From: an uncultured Draconibacterium sp.
Lineage (GTDB): Bacteria > Bacteroidota > Bacteroidia > Bacteroidales > Prolixibacteraceae
Length of the DNA stretch: 41,310 nucleotides
Direction of reading: 5' to 3'
NCBI RefSeq assembly: GCF_913060805.1
Contig: NZ_CAJXTC010000044.1
Span: 1 to 41,310 of the forward strand
The translations under genes and the position numbers were made by a program. The notes under the pieces were generated by a model. It ran no database searches, was not told where the DNA came from, and saw nothing but the letters and a program-made list of their open reading frames with translations. Positions 8,673-17,100 of this stretch are shown one piece after another (the first letter of the stretch is position 1; each line of letters begins with the position of its first letter).

Positions 8673-10151
8673 ATGAATACAATAAAAAATATACTGGCAA
8701 TAGCGGTTTTGGCTGTAATTGCTATTTCGTGTAGCGATGAATTTCTTGATAAAGCGCCACTCGATTCGATAAATACTGATAATTATTATCAAACTGAAGA
8801 GGATGCCATAAATGCTGTAAACGGGGCATACCAACCATTACAATGGCCCAAACTGTATAACATGCGCATGTGGACAACGGATATTATGGCTGGAAACAGT
8901 ATTGTTGGTGCCGGAGGTGGTGATGATGGCCGCGAAACACAAGACATGGCCAACTTTGTTACAACAACCGATAACCCGGGCGTTTTAGATTTATTCCGTG
9001 GTCCGTGGCCGGGTATTTTACGCAGCAATATCGTTCTGGAGAAAATTCCGTCAATGGATATTGATGAGTCCTTAAAGAATCGAATTTTAGGTGAAGCACA
9101 TTTCCTAAGGGCACATTACTACTTTATTCTGGTGCGTTTTTTTGGCGATGTTCCGCTAATAACAGAACCACAAGTACCTGGCGATGATTTACGTCCGGCA
9201 CGAACCGACAAAAGCCTGGTTTACGATCTGATTATCGATGATTTAACCACCGCAAAAGATTTATTGCCAACAAAATCAAGTTATTCTTCCAACGATTTAG
9301 GAAGGGCAACCAAAGGTGCTGCCACAGGGCTGTTGGCTAAGGTTTACCTCACGTTAGGCGAATGGGAGAATGTGGTTTCGTTAAGCAACGAGGTTACTGC
9401 ATTAGGCTATCGTTTAAATGAAAACTATGCGGATAATTTCGATGTTTACAATAAGAATTCCATAGAATCATTATTTGAAGTGCAATATACCGGAGATGCG
9501 GGCGAAGACTTCTGGTCAAACGAAAACCAAGCATCATGGTTGAGTACTTTTCAGGGGCCACGAAACTCAGGAATGGTAGCCGGTGGTTGGGGCTGGAACC
9601 AGCCAACGCAGGAATTTATCAATGCTTACGAGGAAAACGATTTAAGAAAGGACGCAACAGTATTCTACGAAGACTGTCCAAATTTTGATGGTCAGAAATA
9701 CAATCCTACTTACTCCATAACTGGTTTTAATCTTCGGAAATTTCTGGTTACCAAGGCAATTTCAGCCACTTACGATAATAGCCCAATGAACTTTCCGGTA
9801 CTACGTTATGCTGATGTCTTGTTAATGAAATCTGAAGCACTGAACGAGTTGAACAGGACTTCTGAAGCAGAAGCTCCGTTAAATGAGGTGCGCGAGAGAG
9901 CAGGATTAGAAGCAGTAGGCGGAAAATCGCAATCAGAAATGAAAGAGATCATCCTGAATGAACGCCGTTTGGAATTGGCTTTTGAAGGTCAGCGCTGGTT
10001 CGACTTAATTAGAGTTGATAACGGGCAATGGGGACTGGATTTCCTACACTCAATTGGCAAAGTAAACGCTACCGAAAAGCATTTTCTGTTTCCAATCCCG
10101 CTAAAAGAGATTGAGTCGAATCCTAATCTTACCCAAAATCCGGGATACTAA
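8673..10151 (+). CDS. SusD-like (RagB/SusD) surface glycan-binding lipoprotein
   Basis: Surface lipoprotein that caps the SusC barrel and captures glycan. It has 492 residues, a lipobox ending AISC (Cys20) followed by acidic residues (SDEF), and the DKAPLDSINTDNYYQTEEDAINAVNGAY start typical of the family. The helical TPR-like core contains the conserved region around EAHFLRAHYYFILVRFFGDVPL. The C-terminal RRLELAFEGQRWFDLIR and FPIPLKEIESNPNLTQNPGY motifs are diagnostic. It follows SusC by 19 bases and precedes the SusE/F-like gene by 44 bases. Confidence 0.95.
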   Translation: MNTIKNILAIAVLAVIAISCSDEFLDKAPLDSINTDNYYQTEEDAINAVNGAYQPLQWPKLYNMRMWTTDIMAGNSIVGAGGGDDGRETQDMANFVTTTDNPGVLDLFRGPWPGILRSNIVLEKIPSMDIDESLKNRILGEAHFLRAHYYFILVRFFGDVPLITEPQVPGDDLRPARTDKSLVYDLIIDDLTTAKDLLPTKSSYSSNDLGRATKGAATGLLAKVYLTLGEWENVVSLSNEVTALGYRLNENYADNFDVYNKNSIESLFEVQYTGDAGEDFWSNENQASWLSTFQGPRNSGMVAGGWGWNQPTQEFINAYEENDLRKDATVFYEDCPNFDGQKYNPTYSITGFNLRKFLVTKAISATYDNSPMNFPVLRYADVLLMKSEALNELNRTSEAEAPLNEVRERAGLEAVGGKSQSEMKEIILNERRLELAFEGQRWFDLIRVDNGQWGLDFLHSIGKVNATEKHFLFPIPLKEIESNPNLTQNPGY

Positions 10152-10195
10152 GTTAACGGGCAGTTTCTTAATAAATCAAACGTAAATAGTAAACA

Positions 10196-11713
10196 ATGAA
10201 AAACTTTAGATATAAAAATAATAACTGCAGTAAGCGAAATTACATGCAAAACGGGATGTGGATTTCTGTACTCGTAGTAATAGCTATAACGCTTTTAAAT
10301 TCTTGCCAAAAAGAAGAAGATGTTGTTGTTGCATTGGGAGCCCCCATAGCAATATCAGTATCAAATTCTGAACTGACACTGTCTCAAAAACAAGCTTCTG
10401 AATCTGTTTTTTCTTTTAGCTGGACACGCGGAACAAACCACGGAACTTCCAGCTCAATTTCATATTCACTTGAAATGGATATGGAAGGAAATGAGTTTGC
10501 AACAGCACAGATTTACGACCTTGGAAAAGGTGTTTATGAAAAGAAATTTAATGCCGAAGAATTAAACGATTTACTGTTGAATTATTGGGGGGTGGAACCC
10601 GGCTCAACAGCTTCGTTCGAGGCAAAAGTTACGGCAAATGTGGTTAAAGAGGGGGTTGAAGACGGTGTGTCAGAAACATTAATTTTTTCTTTAACGCCTT
10701 ATAAACCGGTTTCCGAAGAATTGTACATGGTTGGCAGCGCCACTCCAAATGGTTGGGATATTGGCAACGCTACTCCTTTGATACCTAATTCTTCTCAGCC
10801 CTGGGTTTTCACTTATGAAGGGCAAATGAAAACCGGAACATTCAAATTTGCAGTGAATACCGATGGATGCTGGTGCCAGGATTTTTACACAAAAGATGCA
10901 AATGACGATTCAAAAATGGTGTACAACGAAGGAGGTAGTGGCGACGATCTGCAATGGGAAATCATTGAAGGAGGAAACTATAAACTCACGGTTAATTTAT
11001 TGGACCTAAGCATTGAAATGAAAAAACTTGCGGGTCCTGAATTTGGTGAACTGTATATTGTTGGTGATGCTTCTCCATCGGGATGGAACATCGGAAATCC
11101 GGAGGCTTTTACTCAAAGCGCAGCCGATCCGTTTGTATTTACTTATGAAGCGATGCTAACTCCCGGAGAATTTAAAATATCAACTTTTGCAGGCGATTGG
11201 TGTGATGGGCAATGGATTAATCCAAGTCAACCCGATCAGGATGTTACAGCTACCGATTATATTGTAACCAACAGATGCGATGGCCCGGACAACAAATGGC
11301 GTGTTACCGAAGAAACCCAGGGACGATACCTGATTACAGTTAACCTGTATAATAATTCGATAAAAATAGAACGAGTAATGCTTTACATCATTGGAGATGG
11401 TGGCCCTAACGGATGGAATATTGGAACTCCGGAACCGATGACAATAGTAAACGGCATTTATGTTTTTGAGGGTGAACTTGGTGCAGATAACCCAACCGGC
11501 GAATTTAAAATTTCAAAGTTCAAAGGAGATTGGTGCAATGGCGATTGGATTAATGCAGCCAATCCAAACCAGTCAATTTCAAATACCGATTTCATTACAA
11601 CTCACGGGTGCGATGGACCGGACAATAAATGGAAATTACAGGATGGTGACGCTGGAACTTATCGGATTTCCATCGATCTGGAAGCAGATGTTCTTACAAT
11701 TGAGAAACAATAA
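10196..11713 (+). CDS. SusE/SusF-like surface glycan-binding lipoprotein
   Basis: Probable outer-surface alpha-glucan-binding protein. A lipobox ends LLNSC (Cys37) with QKEED after it, an acidic pattern that fits surface export. An N-terminal SusE-type beta domain (about 45-170) is followed by three related beta-sandwich repeats starting at about 174, 283 and 395, each opening with (L)Y(M/I)(V/I)G and PNGW or PSGW and ending in a strand like LTIEK. Repeats 2 and 3 share GDWC(D/N)G and CDGPDNKW, so they look recently duplicated, and each holds a cysteine pair. The family resembles the starch-binding SusE/SusF. The start is uncertain: in-frame ATGs at residues 17 and 21 would leave a more usual signal peptide. 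Confidence 0.85.
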   Translation: MKNFRYKNNNCSKRNYMQNGMWISVLVVIAITLLNSCQKEEDVVVALGAPIAISVSNSELTLSQKQASESVFSFSWTRGTNHGTSSSISYSLEMDMEGNEFATAQIYDLGKGVYEKKFNAEELNDLLLNYWGVEPGSTASFEAKVTANVVKEGVEDGVSETLIFSLTPYKPVSEELYMVGSATPNGWDIGNATPLIPNSSQPWVFTYEGQMKTGTFKFAVNTDGCWCQDFYTKDANDDSKMVYNEGGSGDDLQWEIIEGGNYKLTVNLLDLSIEMKKLAGPEFGELYIVGDASPSGWNIGNPEAFTQSAADPFVFTYEAMLTPGEFKISTFAGDWCDGQWINPSQPDQDVTATDYIVTNRCDGPDNKWRVTEETQGRYLITVNLYNNSIKIERVMLYIIGDGGPNGWNIGTPEPMTIVNGIYVFEGELGADNPTGEFKISKFKGDWCNGDWINAANPNQSISNTDFITTHGCDGPDNKWKLQDGDAGTYRISIDLEADVLTIEKQ

Positions 11714-11763
11714 ATTTTAATATGCGCAGGGGGTGTATTGCTCCCTGCTGATTTTAATCAAAA

Positions 11764-13554
11764 ATGAGAGAAAACAAAGTGCAAATAGTAGTATTATTAA
11801 TGCTTCTGTTCCTACAAATGGGATGTGGCAGCAACGAAGAAATAGTTCCGCCAGTAGCGGAGCCGGAGTTTCCTACAAATCCGTCATTACCGGGTTTCAA
11901 TAATTACTTTGTTGAAACAGATAAGTCAATTTATAATCCGGGCGATGAAGTTCAATTCAATCTTGATATTACATCGGTTCCTGAAAACACAAAAGTACGA
12001 TACAAATATCTTGGGGAAGTTGTACTGGAGCATGCTTTAACAAACAGTTCATGGGTTTGGAATGTACCATCAGAGGATTTTAAGGCTTACATGGTTGAAG
12101 TTTATACAACTGCAAACAATGCCGAAAATATTCTTGCTGCAATTGCAGTTGATGTTTCTTCCAATTGGACAAAGTTCCCGAGATATGGATTTTTATCAGA
12201 CTATTCAAATATTGATGACGAGACAATAAGCTCGGTGTTGAAAAATCTGAACAGGCACCATATTAATGGTATTCAATTTTACGACTGGCACCATAAACAT
12301 CATCAACCGATGGCTGTGGATGGTGACTCTCCAAAAGCGGTGTGGAAAGATATTGCCAACCGTGATATTTACTTTTCAACAGTTGAAAAATACATTGAAA
12401 ACGCCCACAACTACAATATGAAAGCCATGTTTTACAATTTGGTGTATGGAGCATGGGATCACGCAGAGCAGGATGGTGTAAAGGCAGAATGGTATATTTT
12501 TAAAGATGCCGGTCGGATAAACAAAGAGGTAATGACACTTCCTCAGCCCCCGTTTTTAAGTAACATTTTTCTTCTCGACCCATCAAATACAGAATGGCAG
12601 GCTTACATCAATAACGAAAACAAAAAGGTATATCAATACCTCGATTTTGATGGCTTTCACATGGATCAGTTGGGTGATTGGGGACAACATTATACCTACC
12701 ACGGCAATTCGTTAAGTCTGTATAAAACATTTAAACCATTTATTGAGTCGGTTAGGACGAGCGAGCCGGATAAGTTTATCGCCATGAATGCCGTGAATCA
12801 ATACGGACAAGAGAATATTGCTTCCGCATCGACGGATTTTCTTTATACGGAGGTTTGGGGACCAAACGATACCTACAACGATTTGGCAATGATTATCCAG
12901 AATAATAATTCATACAGCGATAATACCAAGAATACAATACTAGCCGCCTACATGAATTACGATTTAGCGGAAAATCAGGGTTATTTCAATACCCCGGGAG
13001 TTTTACTAACAAACGCAGTAATTTTTGCCTTTGGAGGTGCACACCTGGAATTGGGCGAACACATGCTGGGCAAGGAGTATTTCCCAAATAACAACCTTAA
13101 AATGAAGTCGGAATTAAAAACCGCAATGGTACATTATTACGACTTTTTGGTTGCTTATCAGAATATTTTACGCGACGGAGGTGAATTTAATGCCGTAGAG
13201 ATTCAGTCGGCAGAAAACAAATATCCTATCTCCCAATGGCCTGCCCAAACCGGAAACATTGTATCTGTAGGCAAAAAAGTGGGAAACAGGCAGGTTGTTC
13301 ATCTTATAAATTTTAAGGATGCCAACACGAATGAATGGCGCGATAACAATGGAACTCAATCCAGACCTGCATTAATGGAGAATATTCCTATTTCAATAAA
13401 TATTTCAGAGAAGGTAAGCAGTATTTGGTTTGCTTCACCCGATGCAAACGGAGGAACATCGGTATCGTTGAATTTTACCCAGCAGAATGGTGAAGTATTA
13501 CTTACAGTACCTCAACTAAAATATTGGAGCACAATTGTTCTGGAGCTTGAATAG
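11764..13554 (+). CDS. GH66 dextranase-like glycoside hydrolase, lipoprotein
   Basis: Probable endo-dextranase (or cycloisomaltooligosaccharide-forming enzyme) acting on alpha-1,6-glucan. The 596-residue protein has a lipobox ending QMGC (Cys21) followed by GSNEE, suggesting surface display. A beta-sandwich (about 45-130) precedes a TIM barrel (about 135-480) and a C-terminal beta domain. The GH66 catalytic motifs are visible: FDGFHMDQLGDWG with the expected nucleophile Asp301, and YTEVWGPND with the expected acid/base Glu363. This assignment is the main reason for calling the whole operon a dextran locus. No CBM35 insertion of the kind found in cyclodextran-forming enzymes is apparent, which favours a dextranase. 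Confidence 0.88.
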   Translation: MRENKVQIVVLLMLLFLQMGCGSNEEIVPPVAEPEFPTNPSLPGFNNYFVETDKSIYNPGDEVQFNLDITSVPENTKVRYKYLGEVVLEHALTNSSWVWNVPSEDFKAYMVEVYTTANNAENILAAIAVDVSSNWTKFPRYGFLSDYSNIDDETISSVLKNLNRHHINGIQFYDWHHKHHQPMAVDGDSPKAVWKDIANRDIYFSTVEKYIENAHNYNMKAMFYNLVYGAWDHAEQDGVKAEWYIFKDAGRINKEVMTLPQPPFLSNIFLLDPSNTEWQAYINNENKKVYQYLDFDGFHMDQLGDWGQHYTYHGNSLSLYKTFKPFIESVRTSEPDKFIAMNAVNQYGQENIASASTDFLYTEVWGPNDTYNDLAMIIQNNNSYSDNTKNTILAAYMNYDLAENQGYFNTPGVLLTNAVIFAFGGAHLELGEHMLGKEYFPNNNLKMKSELKTAMVHYYDFLVAYQNILRDGGEFNAVEIQSAENKYPISQWPAQTGNIVSVGKKVGNRQVVHLINFKDANTNEWRDNNGTQSRPALMENIPISINISEKVSSIWFASPDANGGTSVSLNFTQQNGEVLLTVPQLKYWSTIVLELE

Positions 13555-13591
13555 TTTGTGACCAATAAATAGGCTTTAAAATCAGAAAAAT

Positions 13592-16255
13592 ATGACACGA
13601 CTTATTGCAATACTATTCATTCTGTTTCTTTTTGCGGGCTGCCAAAAAAAATCAGATATGCTCTATAAAGGAAATGAATTCTCGGTTTTTACGGATAAGG
13701 TTGTTCAGGGAAATTACGAATCGAAAGCGAATTCCCGGACAAACCTGGTTTCAAACTATGTAAGTACCGCATCCGACAATTATTCGCGGCTAATTACCTT
13801 CAAATTCAGTATTAATGAAAAGGATAATGAAATGATTTCCGGGGAAGACCACTGGATTATGATTGGTGACGAAAACAGTTCTCCATTAATAAAGTTTGGT
13901 GAGTCAGACGGTAAAGTCGCTGAAAATAACGGATCCAAACTTCCGGTTAATTATTTGTACACCTTCAGGCTGGATATGTCAGAAGTTTTAGACGCTTTCG
14001 ACAAACAAGGCTATTATGAAGCTTTTGACGGAAGCAGAATTGCAAAATCTGATTTTAAAGGAGTTTATATTGCTGGTGGTTCTGAGCCACTAACCTGGGA
14101 CTTTTCCAATCTGGAAGAAAACAATCTGGAACTGAAGGATGAAAACCATGATGGAATTTATGAGCTGACAGTTTTGCTAAATCCTACTAGTAGCGACGAA
14201 CATCAGGCAAAACAATGGAATTTATCTCGAAATGTTGCTGCAAAACCAGCTTATCATTCGGAGCAGATTATTGTTGATGCACTGTACAATCTGGCCCTTG
14301 AAGAAGCTTTATTGAATATCGAGCCGGATAGCACACTTCGTACAGGAGCAAAATGGGGAGGAGTTTGGACCCGCGATGTGAGTTACAGCACTTTGTTAGC
14401 TTTTGCTTATCACGAGCCAGAAGTAGCCAAAATCAGTTTAATGAAAAAAGTGAAGCGTGGACGAATAGTTCAGGATACAGGCTCCGGTGGTGCCTGGCCT
14501 GTTTCGTCTGACCGCACCACTTGGGCATTAGCTGCCTGGGAAATCTACAAAGTTACCGGAGAAGAGGAATGGCTGGAATACGCTTTCGATGTTATTAAAA
14601 ATACCCTGGATGATGATATGAAAACTTTGCGATCAGGGACCACCGGAATGTACAAGGGAGAATCGTCGTTTCTCGACTGGCGGGAGCAAACCTACCCCAA
14701 GTGGATGTCGAACATGGATATTTACGTTTCTGAGAATCTGGGAACCAACGTAGTTCATTACCAGGCTCACATTATTCTGGCTGAAATGGCCAGGCTTTTA
14801 AACAAACCTTCCGAAGAATATTTGCAGAGAGCAAACGAGATAAAAACAGGCATAAACAAATACCTTTGGATGGAAGACAAAGGTTATTATGCACAGTATC
14901 TTTATGGACGAAATTCACTGATACAATCACCACGTTTTGAGGCACTGGGAGAAGCGCTCGCGGTACTATTCGATGTTGCCGATAAAAATCAGGCTGAAAG
15001 TATCTTATCAAATTCACCGGTTACCGAATTTGGAACGACCTGTATTTATCCTCAAATCCCCGGAATTCCGCCCTATCACAATAACGGTATCTGGCCTTTT
15101 GTGCAGTCATTTTGGAATATAGCGGCAGCAAAGGTTGGTAACGAAGTGGCGCTTGAACATGGCCTGGCATCAATATATCGTGCGGCAGCCTTATTTCTGT
15201 CAAACTATGAAAATTTTGTAGCTGAAAATGGCGATTATGTTGGTACAGAAATAAACTCTCATCGTATGCTTTGGAGTATGGCTGGTAACCTTGCCATGGT
15301 ACATCGTTTATTTATCGGGATGCATTTTGATGTTGATGGTATACGTTTTAATCCCGTGATTCCTGAATCGTATAAAGGAACAAGAACCTTATCGAATTTT
15401 AAGTATAGGAAAGCAGTTCTTGATATTGAAGTCGATGGCTTTGGAAATGAAATTGAGTTTTTCATGCTTGATGGGCACGCAATTGATAACGCATTTTTCC
15501 CTTCAGAACTAGAAGGAAAACACAATGTGCATATTAAAATGAAGAATAAAAGTTTTTCTTCTTTTGGTATAAATTTGGTCGCTAACAAATTTTCCTTGCC
15601 TAATCCACAAATCAAATTTGAAAATTCAAAAATTACCTGGAATCCGGTAAAAGAGGCTAAATCTTATAAAATATATAGAGACGGAGCTTTTTTGAAATCA
15701 ACCAGTACAGAATATTTTATTCCTGAAAAAAAAGGTTTCAGCGAATACTCGGTAACTGCTGTTGACGATGAGGGAAGTGAATCGTTTGGAAGTGAACCTT
15801 CAGCAAATTGTTCTTCGGAGAATGAATTAGTATTTGAGTTAGAAAATTATATTAGTCCTTCAAGTGCCAATTACACCAACTTTTCTGGTACTGGATTTAT
15901 CGAAACCAGTTATACAACAAATACTGAAATTGAAGTTCCTGTAACTGTTGAAACTCCTGGTAGTTATCTAATCGATCTCCGTTATTCCAACGGGACGGGC
16001 CCTTGGAACACAGATAATAATTGTGCCATACGTAGTTTGTATGTAAACAATGATTATCAGGGTGTTCAGGTATTTCCACAGCGGGGACAGGATGAGTGGT
16101 CGGACTGGGGATGGTCAAACTCAACAAGAGTCAAGCTACTAAAAGGTAGTAACAATATTAAACTGATTTTTGAAGAATGGAATAACAACATGGATGGTAA
16201 AATCAACACGGCTATGCTGGATAAAATTAGGTTGATAAAACTCGATACAGAGTAA
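13592..16255 (+). CDS. uncharacterised (alpha/alpha)6-barrel glycosidase with Fn3 and CBM6/35-like domains
   Basis: Last gene of the alpha-glucan operon; I recognise the fold type but not a numbered family. Of 887 residues, 1-17 are a lipoprotein signal (FAGC, Cys17), about 25-230 a beta-rich domain, and about 235-610 a six-hairpin toroid. The toroid shows VWTRDVSYSTLLAF (Arg261-Asp262), GGAWPVSSDRTTWALAAWE, GESSFLDWREQTYP (Asp362, Glu365) and a region near residue 555 with EINSHRMLWSMAGNLA. These resemble trehalase, debranching and rhamnosidase-type toroids, and I take the conserved acids as likely catalytic. About 668-735 is Fn3-like and 745-885 a CBM6/35-like sandwich. No GH31, GH97 or GH13 accompanies the GH66, so this enzyme may release glucose from isomalto-oligosaccharides or branch points; that is inference. 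Confidence 0.7.
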   Translation: MTRLIAILFILFLFAGCQKKSDMLYKGNEFSVFTDKVVQGNYESKANSRTNLVSNYVSTASDNYSRLITFKFSINEKDNEMISGEDHWIMIGDENSSPLIKFGESDGKVAENNGSKLPVNYLYTFRLDMSEVLDAFDKQGYYEAFDGSRIAKSDFKGVYIAGGSEPLTWDFSNLEENNLELKDENHDGIYELTVLLNPTSSDEHQAKQWNLSRNVAAKPAYHSEQIIVDALYNLALEEALLNIEPDSTLRTGAKWGGVWTRDVSYSTLLAFAYHEPEVAKISLMKKVKRGRIVQDTGSGGAWPVSSDRTTWALAAWEIYKVTGEEEWLEYAFDVIKNTLDDDMKTLRSGTTGMYKGESSFLDWREQTYPKWMSNMDIYVSENLGTNVVHYQAHIILAEMARLLNKPSEEYLQRANEIKTGINKYLWMEDKGYYAQYLYGRNSLIQSPRFEALGEALAVLFDVADKNQAESILSNSPVTEFGTTCIYPQIPGIPPYHNNGIWPFVQSFWNIAAAKVGNEVALEHGLASIYRAAALFLSNYENFVAENGDYVGTEINSHRMLWSMAGNLAMVHRLFIGMHFDVDGIRFNPVIPESYKGTRTLSNFKYRKAVLDIEVDGFGNEIEFFMLDGHAIDNAFFPSELEGKHNVHIKMKNKSFSSFGINLVANKFSLPNPQIKFENSKITWNPVKEAKSYKIYRDGAFLKSTSTEYFIPEKKGFSEYSVTAVDDEGSESFGSEPSANCSSENELVFELENYISPSSANYTNFSGTGFIETSYTTNTEIEVPVTVETPGSYLIDLRYSNGTGPWNTDNNCAIRSLYVNNDYQGVQVFPQRGQDEWSDWGWSNSTRVKLLKGSNNIKLIFEEWNNNMDGKINTAMLDKIRLIKLDTE

Positions 16256-16361
16256 TACCATTTTTCTAAAGCAGATTCGTGTTTATCGTTTTGTTTAAAT
16301 TCCATATCAACTCTAAATCATGAAGAAATGGTGTGAATACAAGAATCATTAGGGATATTAC

Positions 16362-16395
16362 AAAAGCCTGATATTGGAGAATAGTATCAGGTTTT
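16362..16395 (+). terminator. intrinsic terminator after the alpha-glucan operon
   Basis: CCTGATA (16367-16373) pairs exactly with TATCAGG (16385-16391) around an 11-base loop, with AAAA before and TTTTG after the stem. It lies about 110 bases past the glycosidase stop and would end the plus-strand operon. Confidence 0.6.
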
Positions 16396-17100
16396 GTTGT
16401 ATAGTTTGCATGTATACAAACAGCCCGTCATATCCATGGTGCCATTTGTCTAACAAAACTTAAAACAATGGTTTCTAAATGGAATAGCGACAAACAATTA
16501 ATCAATATATTCTCTGTTTCGTTTTGTTGTATTTTTTTATTTCACATAAAGCAAAAGGAACAAAACAGTGTACCATTCCATACCGTTAATAGCTTCAACA
16601 ATAATCAAAAGAACTTAAATAAGGTTCCTTCGAAGGCAATGTATTGAATTAATATTCTAATATCGAAGATTATTTTGCACATTTAAAACTGCACCAAGAG
16701 AACAGGTTATACCGTCAGCATCCGAGAGGCCTCTTAGTATGTGGACAGCCGTCAAAATAAACTGTATCCATCTTTTGTGTTTTTTAGAAGTACATTGTTG
16801 TACTATAAACTTTGGATCGGTCTAGGATGCTACTTTTGGCCGGTGTTCCAAACTTATCCACAATATTTACTGAAATAATTATCTGTTTCTTAATATGCCC
16901 TCCGCCAATGATAAAATTACTCACAGCTTATCACCTTTTCTTATAAATATGAATCTAATTTTCAGACCGTTAATTTATTTATTGATAATAATGTTAATGA
17001 GTCCCCAGAATAAGAATGGGACTAGCACTCGATTTATTTAGTTTGGTAATAACGTTAAGCAAATTTATTCTATTTTAGTCAGGCTTTTCAAATATTAGGA
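16396..17100. other. intergenic region upstream of the hybrid sensor
   Basis: About 700 bases with no convincing gene on either strand and no RNA gene that I can recognise. Two 10-bp palindromes occur (for example CCTTCGAAGG at 16627-16636) but are not placed near a clear promoter. The sensor promoter should lie in the last 100 bases, but no clean TAnnTTTG match is seen; TTTAGTTTGG around 17037-17046 is only a near match. Confidence 0.5.

Noticed and set aside
16256-17100. Possible RNA gene or remnant gene before the hybrid sensor
   Set aside because: No tRNA-like fold, no conserved coding frame and only trivial palindromes apart from the terminator at its left end.
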